DNA of 64,000 bases from assembly GCF_044003965.1 (NCBI RefSeq), contig NZ_JBAWKC010000001.1, positions 930,001 through 994,000 on the forward strand, read 5' to 3'. The stretch comes from Yeosuana aquiaggeris (GTDB lineage: Bacteria; Bacteroidota; Bacteroidia; Flavobacteriales; Flavobacteriaceae). Shown here piece by piece: positions 36,783 through 45,393 of the stretch (its first letter is position 1; every line of letters starts with the position of its first letter). Under the pieces are notes generated by a model. It was not told where the DNA came from. It saw only the letters and a program-made list of their open reading frames with translations, and searched no databases. Position numbers and translations under genes: made by a program.

Positions 36783-37745
36783 TTAATTGTCATTCTTTAA
36801 TACTTTGTTTAAAAAACTGACGGTAAAGTTTACTGTAGTTTCAAACCATGGATGCATGAGCCAAAAAGAGTGTGGAGTATCGGGAATAGTATGGATTTCA
36901 TTATAAATATTATATTTATTTAATATTGTAATCATGTCATCACGCCCCGCATGAAATCGGGGTTGAGAGCTATTGATAAAAAGAGTGGGAGGCGTTTTTT
37001 CATTTACATACTCCAGAGGAGACGCTTCTTTCCAGTTTTTTGGATTCTCATCCACAAGGCCTCCTAGCCACATGCCAGCACTGTTACTTTCTTGGGCCTC
37101 AGGATGAATAAAAGAAACGATGCCATCAATATTTATGATTGCTTGTACATCATCAGAAAATATCGAAGAATTATTATAAATAGCACTATTAGGAGTTACA
37201 CCAACAAGGGTAGCTAACTGAGCCCCTGAGGATGCGCCGAGAATGGCAAGCCTATCTGGATCAATATGATATTTTTTTGCATTTTTTCGAGCCCATTTAA
37301 TGGCTGATTTTATATCTAAAACGGCAGCAGGGTAGTGCGCTTCTATACTAAGCCTATAAGAAATTGAAATACTCACAAAACCATTTAAAGCTAAATGTTG
37401 AGCCATAACACGTTCGTTTTCTTTGCTTCCTGAATTCCACGCACCACCATGAATTAATAAGACCGTTGGAAATGTTTTTTTATCATCGCTTTGCGGAATA
37501 TAGACATCTGCTTTTAGTTGCGTCTTTCCAATTTTCAGATATACAATATTTTCTTTTGACTTGATTTTATTTGAAACTATTGGCTTAATAGGAGTGATAA
37601 AAGGATACTTCTTTTTTAACTTTTCATAAGTTGATTCAATACTATATGGCTTTACAATAATTTTTTTTTCTTGGCAGAACCCGCTGATATGAAAAACAAT
37701 CAGTGTTATAATACATATTACCTGTTGACATCTTCGCATTAACAT
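36783..37745 (-). CDS. Exported alpha/beta-hydrolase esterase (BD-FAE/acetyl-esterase type)
   Basis: A 320-residue protein with an N-terminal signal ('ICIITLIVFHISGFCQ'). The alpha/beta-hydrolase core shows the oxyanion motif 'LIHGGAWNSGS' (~95-105), the nucleophile elbow 'GASSGAQLA' (G-x-S-x-G), and a late 'HSFWLMHPWF' with the catalytic His. This is the BD-FAE/Axe-type arrangement, suggesting removal of acetyl (or feruloyl) groups from pectin or its oligomers in the periplasm. It is the last gene of the six-gene minus-strand operon, starting 3 bases after the CE12 stop. Confidence 0.82.
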   Translation of the reverse strand: MLMRRCQQVICIITLIVFHISGFCQEKKIIVKPYSIESTYEKLKKKYPFITPIKPIVSNKIKSKENIVYLKIGKTQLKADVYIPQSDDKKTFPTVLLIHGGAWNSGSKENERVMAQHLALNGFVSISISYRLSIEAHYPAAVLDIKSAIKWARKNAKKYHIDPDRLAILGASSGAQLATLVGVTPNSAIYNNSSIFSDDVQAIINIDGIVSFIHPEAQESNSAGMWLGGLVDENPKNWKEASPLEYVNEKTPPTLFINSSQPRFHAGRDDMITILNKYNIYNEIHTIPDTPHSFWLMHPWFETTVNFTVSFLNKVLKNDN

Positions 37746-37748
37746 AAA

Positions 37749-38558
37749 TTAATCAGTTTGATTCCTTAGGTCCATCAGCCCCTGAAAAACAAGTTGCGCT
37801 ATTTCGATTGCTCCTTTAGTTTGAAAATGTGTGTTATCATTTTGACCATCAGGATAGGCTTCATATTTTCCTGTGGGAAGATTCATAAAATAATTTTCAG
37901 TTACGAAATCTTTCCCCTTTGTGGTGAATAAATCCATTGATCTTTGGTTTAAATCTATCAATAAAACCCCTAGTTCTGTAGCAACATCTTTTGCAGCTTG
38001 ATCATAAACTCCATGAACGTTGTTTAATTGACCATCTTTCCAGGGATAATTTCGGGCCACGGGTGTTAAAATTATTGGAAGAGCACCCTTTTGTCGTGTT
38101 TGTGCGACATACAATCTTAAAAACTCTTTATAGCCTTCCACAGGAACAAAACGTTCCGCTTTTGTTTTAGCAGCGTCATTGTGTCCAAATTGCATCAGGA
38201 CAATATCATTTTTTTTAAGGCTTTCAAAAACCATTCGCCATCTGCCTTCCTGAAAAAAAGTACGAGTACTGCGACCACCACGCGCTCTATCATCAACTAA
38301 GACGCTGTCAGTATGTATGATTCCAGAAACTTTATATAGACTATCAGAAGTCATAAACTGTTGAAAAACTTGTCCCCATCCAGTAATAGGAAACCGGGTT
38401 TTCACATAGTCTTTTCCAGGATCATAATCACCTGAGTAATCAGCCATAGTGGAATCACCAATCAAATAAATAGTAGTTATTTCTGGGTTTTGCGTTTTGC
38501 ATGATATTGCTAAAAAACAGCAAATAATTAAAGAGTAATATTTCATTCTGGTCACCAT
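37749..38558 (-). CDS. Rhamnogalacturonan acetylesterase, CE12 (SGNH hydrolase)
   Basis: A 269-residue SGNH-type esterase; the likely start is the in-frame ATG at 38546, which gives the lipobox signal 'LIICCFLAISC'. The four SGNH blocks are clear: 'IGDSTMADYSG' (nucleophile Ser), 'DRARGGRSTRTF' (Gly), 'MQFGHNDAAK' (Asn) and 'DNTHFQTKGA' (Asp/His). CE12 enzymes remove acetyl groups from rhamnogalacturonan I. It follows the GH43 gene with almost no spacing, so translation is probably coupled. A paralogue lies at 59970. Confidence 0.92.
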   Translation of the reverse strand: MVTRMKYYSLIICCFLAISCKTQNPEITTIYLIGDSTMADYSGDYDPGKDYVKTRFPITGWGQVFQQFMTSDSLYKVSGIIHTDSVLVDDRARGGRSTRTFFQEGRWRMVFESLKKNDIVLMQFGHNDAAKTKAERFVPVEGYKEFLRLYVAQTRQKGALPIILTPVARNYPWKDGQLNNVHGVYDQAAKDVATELGVLLIDLNQRSMDLFTTKGKDFVTENYFMNLPTGKYEAYPDGQNDNTHFQTKGAIEIAQLVFQGLMDLRNQTD

Positions 38559-38561
38559 GAT

Positions 38562-40190
38562 TTATTTGGAAATTTTAAACCAATCGATATCTGAATAGCC
38601 ACCACGTATAGCTTCTTGAGAACTAATACTAAATAGTCCAACTTTAGCACCAATCCATTTACCAGGTTGTGCCTTAAATGGTTTTCCAATTTTTTTAAAT
38701 CTTTTACCGTCTTCTGAATAACTAAACTGACAAATACCGTCTGGTGCTTCTACTTCAATTTTGAAATAGGCCATGTTAGTTTTTAATCGTTTTTCAGAAT
38801 TTATTATTTCTTCTGAGCCATTTATGGCATTTATAGCTTCAGTTTGTTTTATAATATATCCCTTTTTATCATGGGTAATACTTAGTGTAGCATAGTCGGT
38901 CCCCATAACAATAATTCCAGCTGTTTTGCCAGTTTCAGCTTCTTCAGGAAATAAGGATATTTTTGTTGATGCTGCGAAGTTGGGTGCAGGAAATTTTTGA
39001 AGTAATAGATTTGGAATCATCCAGAGATTAGGAACACCTTCTGGTGCTTTAATAGAAAATAATCTTAAATAATTATTTCCGGGTAATTTTGCATGCCAAA
39101 CAACATTTGGGTTAGCATTCCATTGCCATTGCAATCCAATTCCAAATCCATCAAAATTATCAGTTTCTGCTGGTGTTTCAATAGGGTTTGATTTTCCAAT
39201 GTCAGGTTTTTTATATGATGTCACAGGTTCTCCAATACCATTTTTGTCGAAATCTTCACCCATAAGGGGCCAATTGTTTTCCCAACGCATAGGTTGTAAA
39301 TGAACCACTCTCCCATAAGCATCTAAGTCTTGAAAATGGTAAAACCAGGATTCATTATTTGTGGTTTCAACCCAGGCACCTTGGTGCGGACCGTTTATTT
39401 TAGTACTTCCTTGTTCTAATACAACTTTCCTTTCATAAGGTCCATAAATATTCTTAGACCTTAATACGACCTGCCAACCTGTAGAAACACCACCAGCTGG
39501 GGCGAAAATATAGTAATAGCCATCACGTTTGTAAAATTTTGAACCTTCAATAGTGTTATCTATATCATGACCATCATATACATGTATGCCAGCATCAATG
39601 ACTTTAGTGCCTTCCGCATTCATTCTGTTTACGGTTAACAGACTTTTAATACCGGCTCTGCTTCCTGCCCAGGCATGTACTAAATAAACCTCACCATTAT
39701 CATCCCAAAGTGGACATGTGTCAATAATCCCTTTGCCTTCCATAACTAGAATAGGGTCATCCCATTTCTCATTGGGATTTTTAGTTTTTACCATATAAAC
39801 TCCAAAATCAGGATCGCCCCAATAAATATAAAATTCATTATTGTGATAACGTATGCTTGGTGCCCATACACCATTACCATGTTGAGGTATTTTAAAAGTA
39901 TCTTTAGGAATTAGTTGGGGTAAGGCATTGTTAATCAATTTCCAGTTTATCATGTCCTTTGAATGTAAAATAGGTAAACCAGGAGCAGCGTTAAAACTGG
40001 ATGCCGTCATATAATAATCATCACCCACTCTTATTACATCTGGATCTGAATAATCAGCGTAAATAATAGGGTTTTTATAGGTTCCATCTTCTTGATCAGC
40101 TACCCAAACTTCAGATTTGTAGACTTCATTGTTTTGGGCCACTATTAAGGCGGAATAACAACATATCAATAAAATTGAACAGAATTTCAC
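38562..40190 (-). CDS. Glycoside hydrolase family 43 (arabinofuranosidase/xylosidase type)
   Basis: A 542-residue exported protein (signal 1-18, 'LLICCYSALIVAQ'). The five-blade propeller occupies ~30-330. The general base region is 'YADYSDPDVIRVGDDYYMTA'; the pKa-modulating and acid regions are 'GIIDTCPLWDDNGEVYLVHA' and 'TIEGSKFYKRDGYYYIFAPA'. The C-terminal ~200 residues are a beta-sandwich of the GH43_C2 kind ('AAGIIVMGTDYATLSITHDK', 'CQFSYSEDGKRFKKIGKPFK'). Likely trims arabinose or other side chains from rhamnogalacturonan I in the periplasm. Subfamily and linkage cannot be read from the sequence. Mid-operon. Confidence 0.88.
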   Translation of the reverse strand: MKFCSILLICCYSALIVAQNNEVYKSEVWVADQEDGTYKNPIIYADYSDPDVIRVGDDYYMTASSFNAAPGLPILHSKDMINWKLINNALPQLIPKDTFKIPQHGNGVWAPSIRYHNNEFYIYWGDPDFGVYMVKTKNPNEKWDDPILVMEGKGIIDTCPLWDDNGEVYLVHAWAGSRAGIKSLLTVNRMNAEGTKVIDAGIHVYDGHDIDNTIEGSKFYKRDGYYYIFAPAGGVSTGWQVVLRSKNIYGPYERKVVLEQGSTKINGPHQGAWVETTNNESWFYHFQDLDAYGRVVHLQPMRWENNWPLMGEDFDKNGIGEPVTSYKKPDIGKSNPIETPAETDNFDGFGIGLQWQWNANPNVVWHAKLPGNNYLRLFSIKAPEGVPNLWMIPNLLLQKFPAPNFAASTKISLFPEEAETGKTAGIIVMGTDYATLSITHDKKGYIIKQTEAINAINGSEEIINSEKRLKTNMAYFKIEVEAPDGICQFSYSEDGKRFKKIGKPFKAQPGKWIGAKVGLFSISSQEAIRGGYSDIDWFKISK

Positions 40191-40200
40191 AAGTAAAGGA

Positions 40201-41445
40201 TTATTTATTTAATTCGAGGCTTGCTAAAATAAATGGGCCAGTTCCTTTTGGGTCATTAGAACGAATAATTTCATTTATATAATATTCATAAGAACCATCT
40301 CGGTACGGATTACCACCCAAGCCCGCAACACCGCAACATTTATTTAAATTTACAAGGCCATTTTCTTCAACAGATACTAAATTATCTATAAGTCCTTCAT
40401 ATGCTTTTTCTGCAACTGCTAAATACTTCTTATCTAAATAGCCTTTATGAACCCCCTTTGCAAATGCATAGGTGAACATTGAAGTTCCGGTAGCTTCTAA
40501 ATAATTACCGTCTCTATCACCTTGATCTAAAACCTGCCACCATAAACCAGATTTGTCTTGAACTTTAGTAATAGCTTCGGCAAACTGATTTAAATAGGTA
40601 ATGATGCGTTCTCTTCCAGAGTGATTTTCTGGTAAAAAATCTAAAACATCGACCATTGCCATTCCATACCAGCCCATGGCTCTGGACCAAAAATTAGGGG
40701 AGTTCCCGGTTTCTTTGTTCGCCCATTTTTGTTCTTTACTTTCATCCCAGCCATGATATAGTAAACCAGTTTTTCCATCTCTGCTATGCTTTTGAATCAA
40801 ATCGAATTGTAAAACAATATGATTGTAAATATTTTCAGCTTTTGTAGCGTCTTTTACATAATCTTTTGCATAATGGGTGTGAAATGGTTCTGCCATATAG
40901 AGACCATCTAACCACATTTGGTTTGGATACACTTTTTTATGCCAATAACCACCCTCTGAAGTTTTTGGTTGTGATTCTAACTGGCTGTTTAGAGTTTCTA
41001 TTGCTTTTAAAAATCGTTCTTCTTTAGTTTTTGGATAGAGATAGAGCAATACATCACCAGATTTAATCATATCCAGATTTTGATTTGATAATTTATAGGT
41101 TTTAATGTTGCCAGTACTATCAATCATTTCATCAGCATAGGTATAGATGTAATCATAATAAGTTTGATTGTTGGTTTCTTCATAAACTTTAATGGCTGCT
41201 GAAAGCACTAAGCCATTGGTATAACTCCAGCGTGGCTTTTTTACAAAGTCGAGCATTGAAGCTTTTGGAACACGCTCAATTTCAGAAAGCATCATACGTT
41301 CAGACCATTTTAGATTTTCTGGAACAACTTTTTCAATTATTGAAGAATCTGCTGCTTTAGAATGTTCTTTTGAGTTTTTACATGCCAGAATTGAAATGCT
41401 AAAAGCAATTACAAAAAGTGCAAAGTATTTTATTGTATTCTTCAT
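40201..41445 (-). CDS. Unsaturated (rhamno)galacturonyl hydrolase, GH105
   Basis: A 414-residue lipoprotein ('FSISILACKN', Cys ~22) with an (alpha/alpha)6-barrel. Signature stretches: 'WSYTNGLVLSAAIKVYEETN', 'YPNQMWLDGLYMAEPFHTHY' (the Asp here matches the catalytic acid of YteR/YesR), 'GLLYHGWDESKEQKW' and 'NFWSRAMGWYGMAMVDVLDF'. It removes the 4,5-unsaturated uronate from lyase products, feeding KduI/KduD. Start ATG 41445; 7 bases separate it from the DUF4861 gene upstream. Length is typical. Confidence 0.93.
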   Translation of the reverse strand: MKNTIKYFALFVIAFSISILACKNSKEHSKAADSSIIEKVVPENLKWSERMMLSEIERVPKASMLDFVKKPRWSYTNGLVLSAAIKVYEETNNQTYYDYIYTYADEMIDSTGNIKTYKLSNQNLDMIKSGDVLLYLYPKTKEERFLKAIETLNSQLESQPKTSEGGYWHKKVYPNQMWLDGLYMAEPFHTHYAKDYVKDATKAENIYNHIVLQFDLIQKHSRDGKTGLLYHGWDESKEQKWANKETGNSPNFWSRAMGWYGMAMVDVLDFLPENHSGRERIITYLNQFAEAITKVQDKSGLWWQVLDQGDRDGNYLEATGTSMFTYAFAKGVHKGYLDKKYLAVAEKAYEGLIDNLVSVEENGLVNLNKCCGVAGLGGNPYRDGSYEYYINEIIRSNDPKGTGPFILASLELNK

Positions 41446-41452
41446 TAATCTC

Positions 41453-42460
41453 TTAGTTAATTGAATTCGTTTTTTCTAGTACTTCTAACTTGCTGTTTAA
41501 ATCTAGAATAAAAGATTCTTCAGTTTTTATGCCATTTAGTTCTTGTTCCCAAGCACCTAAAAAATAATAGGTAATTGGTTTAGTTGTAGGTTTAAAAATT
41601 ACTAAATGGTCATCAATGCCATCTTTTTGTTCTACTACTTCATTCAATTTATAGAAAATAGCCATACCTAGTTTGTCGGTATCACTAACTAATGTTTGAG
41701 TGCCATAAGTAGCGATATAAGCCCATGAAGCGCCATCTCTTTTTATTAAGGGAATGTCTTTAAACTTAACAATGCCTGTGCAAAGACCTGAAATTTCTTT
41801 TGAAGGAGTCAGTTCAGCTTTAGTATATCTGTCTTCCGGATAAATGGTAAGTTGTGTATGTAAATTAATGGTATCATTACCAGTTTTCCAATCTTCATAA
41901 TTAATATTTACGTTGGAATTATTTTCTGAATTTTGAACAATTGCAAAGGTGTTTGTCACATTTTGAAAATGAGCAATGGTGTCATTTAATAAACGACCAT
42001 AACCGCCAATTCCCATTGATTTTCCAGCTTTTAATATATCTTGACCCCAGCCGGAAGGCTCGTGATAAGAATCAAAACCATCTTGGCCCACATAAGGAAG
42101 TACTAAAGTATCTACCTTTTTGCCATAGATATCAATTGCATTCCTCCAATCTAAATATAAACGGTATCCAATCTGACTGTTTTCCCAGCCCGGACCTTCA
42201 TAACGAATAAACCAAGAATGATCAGTATGTTCTTTAGGAACATGAAGAGAATCTATGTTTTTAAAAGAAGTTCTAGCAGTATATTCTTTATGTCCTTTTG
42301 AACCATCAATCCATTCTCCCCCCTGTGCTATAGAAAGTTCTGCATAGTGTAAGGTTGGAGATTTAATGTTTTCGTTAGTATTTATTTGGTCTTTAGATTG
42401 ATTTTGTTTGCAAGACATTATGCTTATTAAAGCAATTGATGCAATTACTATTTTTTTCAT
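41453..42460 (-). CDS. DUF4861 family exported lipoprotein
   Basis: A 335-residue protein with the lipobox 'LISIMSCKQN' (Cys 17). The conserved DUF4861 stretches are present: 'IRYEGPGWENSQIGYRLYLD', 'DIYGKKVDTLVLPYVGQDGF', 'SGWGQDILKAGKSMGIGGYG' and 'YYFLGAWEQE'. The family recurs in pectin and rhamnogalacturonan loci next to GH105 and GH28 but has no firmly assigned activity that I can state. It lies between GH28 and GH105 in the operon, so a role in processing galacturonic oligomers is likely. Confidence 0.85.
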   Translation of the reverse strand: MKKIVIASIALISIMSCKQNQSKDQINTNENIKSPTLHYAELSIAQGGEWIDGSKGHKEYTARTSFKNIDSLHVPKEHTDHSWFIRYEGPGWENSQIGYRLYLDWRNAIDIYGKKVDTLVLPYVGQDGFDSYHEPSGWGQDILKAGKSMGIGGYGRLLNDTIAHFQNVTNTFAIVQNSENNSNVNINYEDWKTGNDTINLHTQLTIYPEDRYTKAELTPSKEISGLCTGIVKFKDIPLIKRDGASWAYIATYGTQTLVSDTDKLGMAIFYKLNEVVEQKDGIDDHLVIFKPTTKPITYYFLGAWEQELNGIKTEESFILDLNSKLEVLEKTNSIN

Positions 42461-42480
42461 GATTTGATAGTTGTTTTATT

Positions 42481-43908
42481 TTAATATTCTTTGCCGTTAA
42501 TAGTGGTGTTTTTAAATACAACAGGTTCTGAATTCTCAATTGATAATGGAGTTTTAGCTCCCTCTATATGTACATTGGTGAGAGTTACATTCTTCACTGG
42601 GTTTTCTGGACGGCCTTTTATCAATACTCCAAATTCTCCTCCATTTTCTACTATAATATCTTCTAAATGAATATTCTTTATTGAAGGAATAAAACTTCCT
42701 TCTTGATTCGCATAAGTACCATAATAGGTATTAATTTTTAAAACGGCTTCTTTGACTTGACCTACATGAATGTTTTTAACAAAAACATTTTCAACAAAAC
42801 CACCTCGTAACGTATTTGTTTTTATTCTAATGGCTCTCTCTAGTTCTGGGCTATCCATTTTACAATTTCTTACATATACATTTCTAACACCTGCTGATAT
42901 TTCACTTCCTATTACCACACCACCATGACCATCTTTCATATCACAATTTTCAATCACTATATTTTCACTAGGGATATTGACCCGTCTTCCATCATTATTT
43001 CTTCCAGATTTAATAGCTATACAATCATCACCTGTGTCAAAAGTACAATTGTTTATGTGTATGTTTTTTGAATATTCCGGATCACATCCATCATTGTTGG
43101 GTCCATGACTTTTCACGGTTACGCCATCAACTCTAATGTAATTAGATTTTATAGGATGGATTACCCAAAAAGGAGCATTTGTAAACGTAACTCCTTGTAA
43201 TAAGATGTTTTCACATTCAAACGGTTCAAAAAATGAAGGGCGTAATTGATAGCCATCTGCAAAAACTCGTTCAGAAACAGGCGTGTTGTTTTCAGACATT
43301 TCCCATAATCTAGGTAAATTATGTTCATCGGCCTGACGTGGCGTATTAGCTATATAACCAAATTCCTCTTTACCACACCAAGGCCACCAATTTGTATTAC
43401 TTGCTTGTCCGTTAAATATTCCCTTACCTGTTACAGCAATATTTTTCTGTCTGTAAGCATATATTAAAGGAGAATAATTCATCAATTCTTGACCTTCATA
43501 GGAGGTGTGTACAGCTGGTAAATAGTCTTCTTTGTTTGTTGAAAAAAGGACAATAGAACCTTCCTCTAAATGTAAATTAACATTGCTTTTTAAGTGAATA
43601 GGGCCAGTTAAAAAAGTACCCGACGGGATAATTACTTTACCGCCACCAGCATTAAAACAGGCTTCAATTGCTTTTTTTATTGCTTCTGAATTATTGGTTT
43701 CTCCATCAGCTATTGCCCCAAAACTCATGATATTGAAATTTGTATCAGGAAAAGTTGGAACTTGAATACTTTTAATTATTTCATCGGCGGCGCTAAAATT
43801 ATTAATTGTTATAGGTTCCTTTTTTGTGTTTTTACAGGCACCAAAAACAAGAGCAAATAGTATAATTAGAAATGACAGACTAAAACTAATTTTTGAAATG
43901 ATTTTCAT
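42481..43908 (-). CDS. Polygalacturonase-like glycoside hydrolase family 28
   Basis: A 475-residue lipoprotein ('LVFGACKN', Cys ~25) with a GH28 right-handed beta-helix. Hallmark motifs appear in order: 'NDGCDPEYSKNIHINN' (first Asp; N-x-D), 'DTGDDCIAIKSG' (paired catalytic Asps), 'DGHGGVVIGSE' (G-H-G) and 'ERAIRIKTN' (R-x-K). The expected reaction is hydrolysis of alpha-1,4-galacturonan or rhamnogalacturonan linkages, probably in exo fashion on oligosaccharides. It is the first gene of the operon that runs to 36783, with an operator just upstream. Start chosen at ATG 43908. Confidence 0.94.
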   Translation of the reverse strand: MKIISKISFSLSFLIILFALVFGACKNTKKEPITINNFSAADEIIKSIQVPTFPDTNFNIMSFGAIADGETNNSEAIKKAIEACFNAGGGKVIIPSGTFLTGPIHLKSNVNLHLEEGSIVLFSTNKEDYLPAVHTSYEGQELMNYSPLIYAYRQKNIAVTGKGIFNGQASNTNWWPWCGKEEFGYIANTPRQADEHNLPRLWEMSENNTPVSERVFADGYQLRPSFFEPFECENILLQGVTFTNAPFWVIHPIKSNYIRVDGVTVKSHGPNNDGCDPEYSKNIHINNCTFDTGDDCIAIKSGRNNDGRRVNIPSENIVIENCDMKDGHGGVVIGSEISAGVRNVYVRNCKMDSPELERAIRIKTNTLRGGFVENVFVKNIHVGQVKEAVLKINTYYGTYANQEGSFIPSIKNIHLEDIIVENGGEFGVLIKGRPENPVKNVTLTNVHIEGAKTPLSIENSEPVVFKNTTINGKEY

Positions 43909-43924
43909 AGATATTATATAATAG

Positions 43925-43938
43925 TGTAATCGATTACT
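43925..43938 (-). promoter_or_regulatory. LacI-type operator, GH28 operon
   Basis: TGTAATCGATTACT on the plus strand (13 of 14 to the palindrome), 17 bases upstream of the GH28 start codon on the minus strand. Confidence 0.78.
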
Positions 43939-44035
43939 TTAATATGTTTAAAATTAATAAAAAATATTTAATTTTAATGAGAACACCAGTTTATTTATAT
44001 ACTAATTAGCCCTTCTTTAATCTAAAATAAATTTA

Positions 44036-45379
44036 TTAATCTTTTTTTGAAATAGAATCAATCAGGGAGTTGCAATAGACTTCAATGTTTGTATAAGTGC
44101 TATCTAAGGTGTTTAAATTAGAATCGTTTGACTTACTGTTTAATTGCATTTCATTTTCCCATGCATCGGGCATGCCGTCTTCATCGTAATCTTCTTGAGC
44201 TTTTTCGGATATTAAAATGGGCCATCCACCTACATTTTCTTGCGAATCTATAATGCCATTTTTATAATCTGTGCTGCCTTCTTTTACATTTAATAGTATT
44301 CTGGAATCAACCGCATCTCTTTTAAAGCTGGAGCCAACATCGTTCAGTACTTGTTCATAGGTTTCAACAGCTGTATTAGTTTTAATATTATCATGAATAT
44401 TAATTTCATTATCTAATTTTGTCGCCTCCGGATTGTCGCATTGGATACCACCATCCCAATTATTTTTTGAAATGTTTTCATAACCATTCATAAAATTTCC
44501 ATTCACATAAAATTCTCCATAGGGCTCACTTGGATTGACGATACGATAAAGCTTTGAGGAACTTGTAGCTGGGCCAGATTTGAAATAATTATTGACTATA
44601 TTATAAGTGCCTTTTTCACCACCATAAATACTATTAATACCCCAATTGTAAATAACGTTATTTCTGAAATCAACAAATTCATTTTCTGAATTTTCAGTAG
44701 TAGATGAACCACTGAACCTAGGGTTTCTACTATTATTACTAGCCATTAAATTATGATGAAAAGAGACATGGACACCGCCCCAAATACCGCCATAGCCATG
44801 GGCGCCTTTATGATGAACTGAATTATTTAAAGCTTCAGATATGATACACCATTGCAAGGTAAAATTTTTGTTATTGTAAAAGGAGGTGTTCTCATCTGTA
44901 GCCCAACTGATGGAACAATGATCTATAATGACGTTTTGTGTATTTCCACAACCTAATGCATCTCCTTCAACTTTATTAATATCACCCATTCTAAACCTTA
45001 AGTAACGTACAATAACATTATCTGCTTTTATAGTTACAGGATAGCCTTTAAGAGTGATACCATCACCAGGAGCCGTTTGCCCAAATATGCTAAGATCTCC
45101 TTTACCTTTGTTTATGTCTAATTTTGATTGCAATTCAATTGTACCAGAAACATCAAAAACAATAATTCTAGAGCCTGTTTTTACAATTCCTTTTCTAAGA
45201 CTACCTTCGCCATCATCGTTTAAGTTAGTTACTTTATATACTATGCCTCCTCTTCCGCCCGTTGCATATTTTCCAAAACCTTCTGCACCCGGAAAAGCTA
45301 ATTCTTGTGCATAATTTGCATGGAATATCAGTATACTTAATAAGAATAATAAACTATATTTTTTAAACATGCTGTGCAA
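44036..45379 (-). CDS. Pectate lyase, PL1 family (secreted)
   Basis: A 447-residue protein (ATG 45370 is an alternative start) with a signal peptide ending 'FHANYAQ'. The PL1 beta-helix opens 'LAFPGAEGFGKYATGGRGGI' and continues 'ITLKGYPVTIKADNVIVRYL', 'NVIIDHCSISWATDENTSFY' (calcium-binding Asp region) and 'NNSRNPRFSGS' (R-x-P-R catalytic-arginine motif). Near the C-terminus 'DYDEDGMPDAWEN' is an EF-hand-like calcium loop often found in this PL1 subgroup. No T9SS tail is present, so it is probably periplasmic. It starts 15 bases after the larger PL1 gene and shares its transcript. Confidence 0.92.
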   Translation of the reverse strand: MHSMFKKYSLLFLLSILIFHANYAQELAFPGAEGFGKYATGGRGGIVYKVTNLNDDGEGSLRKGIVKTGSRIIVFDVSGTIELQSKLDINKGKGDLSIFGQTAPGDGITLKGYPVTIKADNVIVRYLRFRMGDINKVEGDALGCGNTQNVIIDHCSISWATDENTSFYNNKNFTLQWCIISEALNNSVHHKGAHGYGGIWGGVHVSFHHNLMASNNSRNPRFSGSSTTENSENEFVDFRNNVIYNWGINSIYGGEKGTYNIVNNYFKSGPATSSSKLYRIVNPSEPYGEFYVNGNFMNGYENISKNNWDGGIQCDNPEATKLDNEINIHDNIKTNTAVETYEQVLNDVGSSFKRDAVDSRILLNVKEGSTDYKNGIIDSQENVGGWPILISEKAQEDYDEDGMPDAWENEMQLNSKSNDSNLNTLDSTYTNIEVYCNSLIDSISKKD

Positions 45380-45393
45380 TCTGTTTTTTAAAT

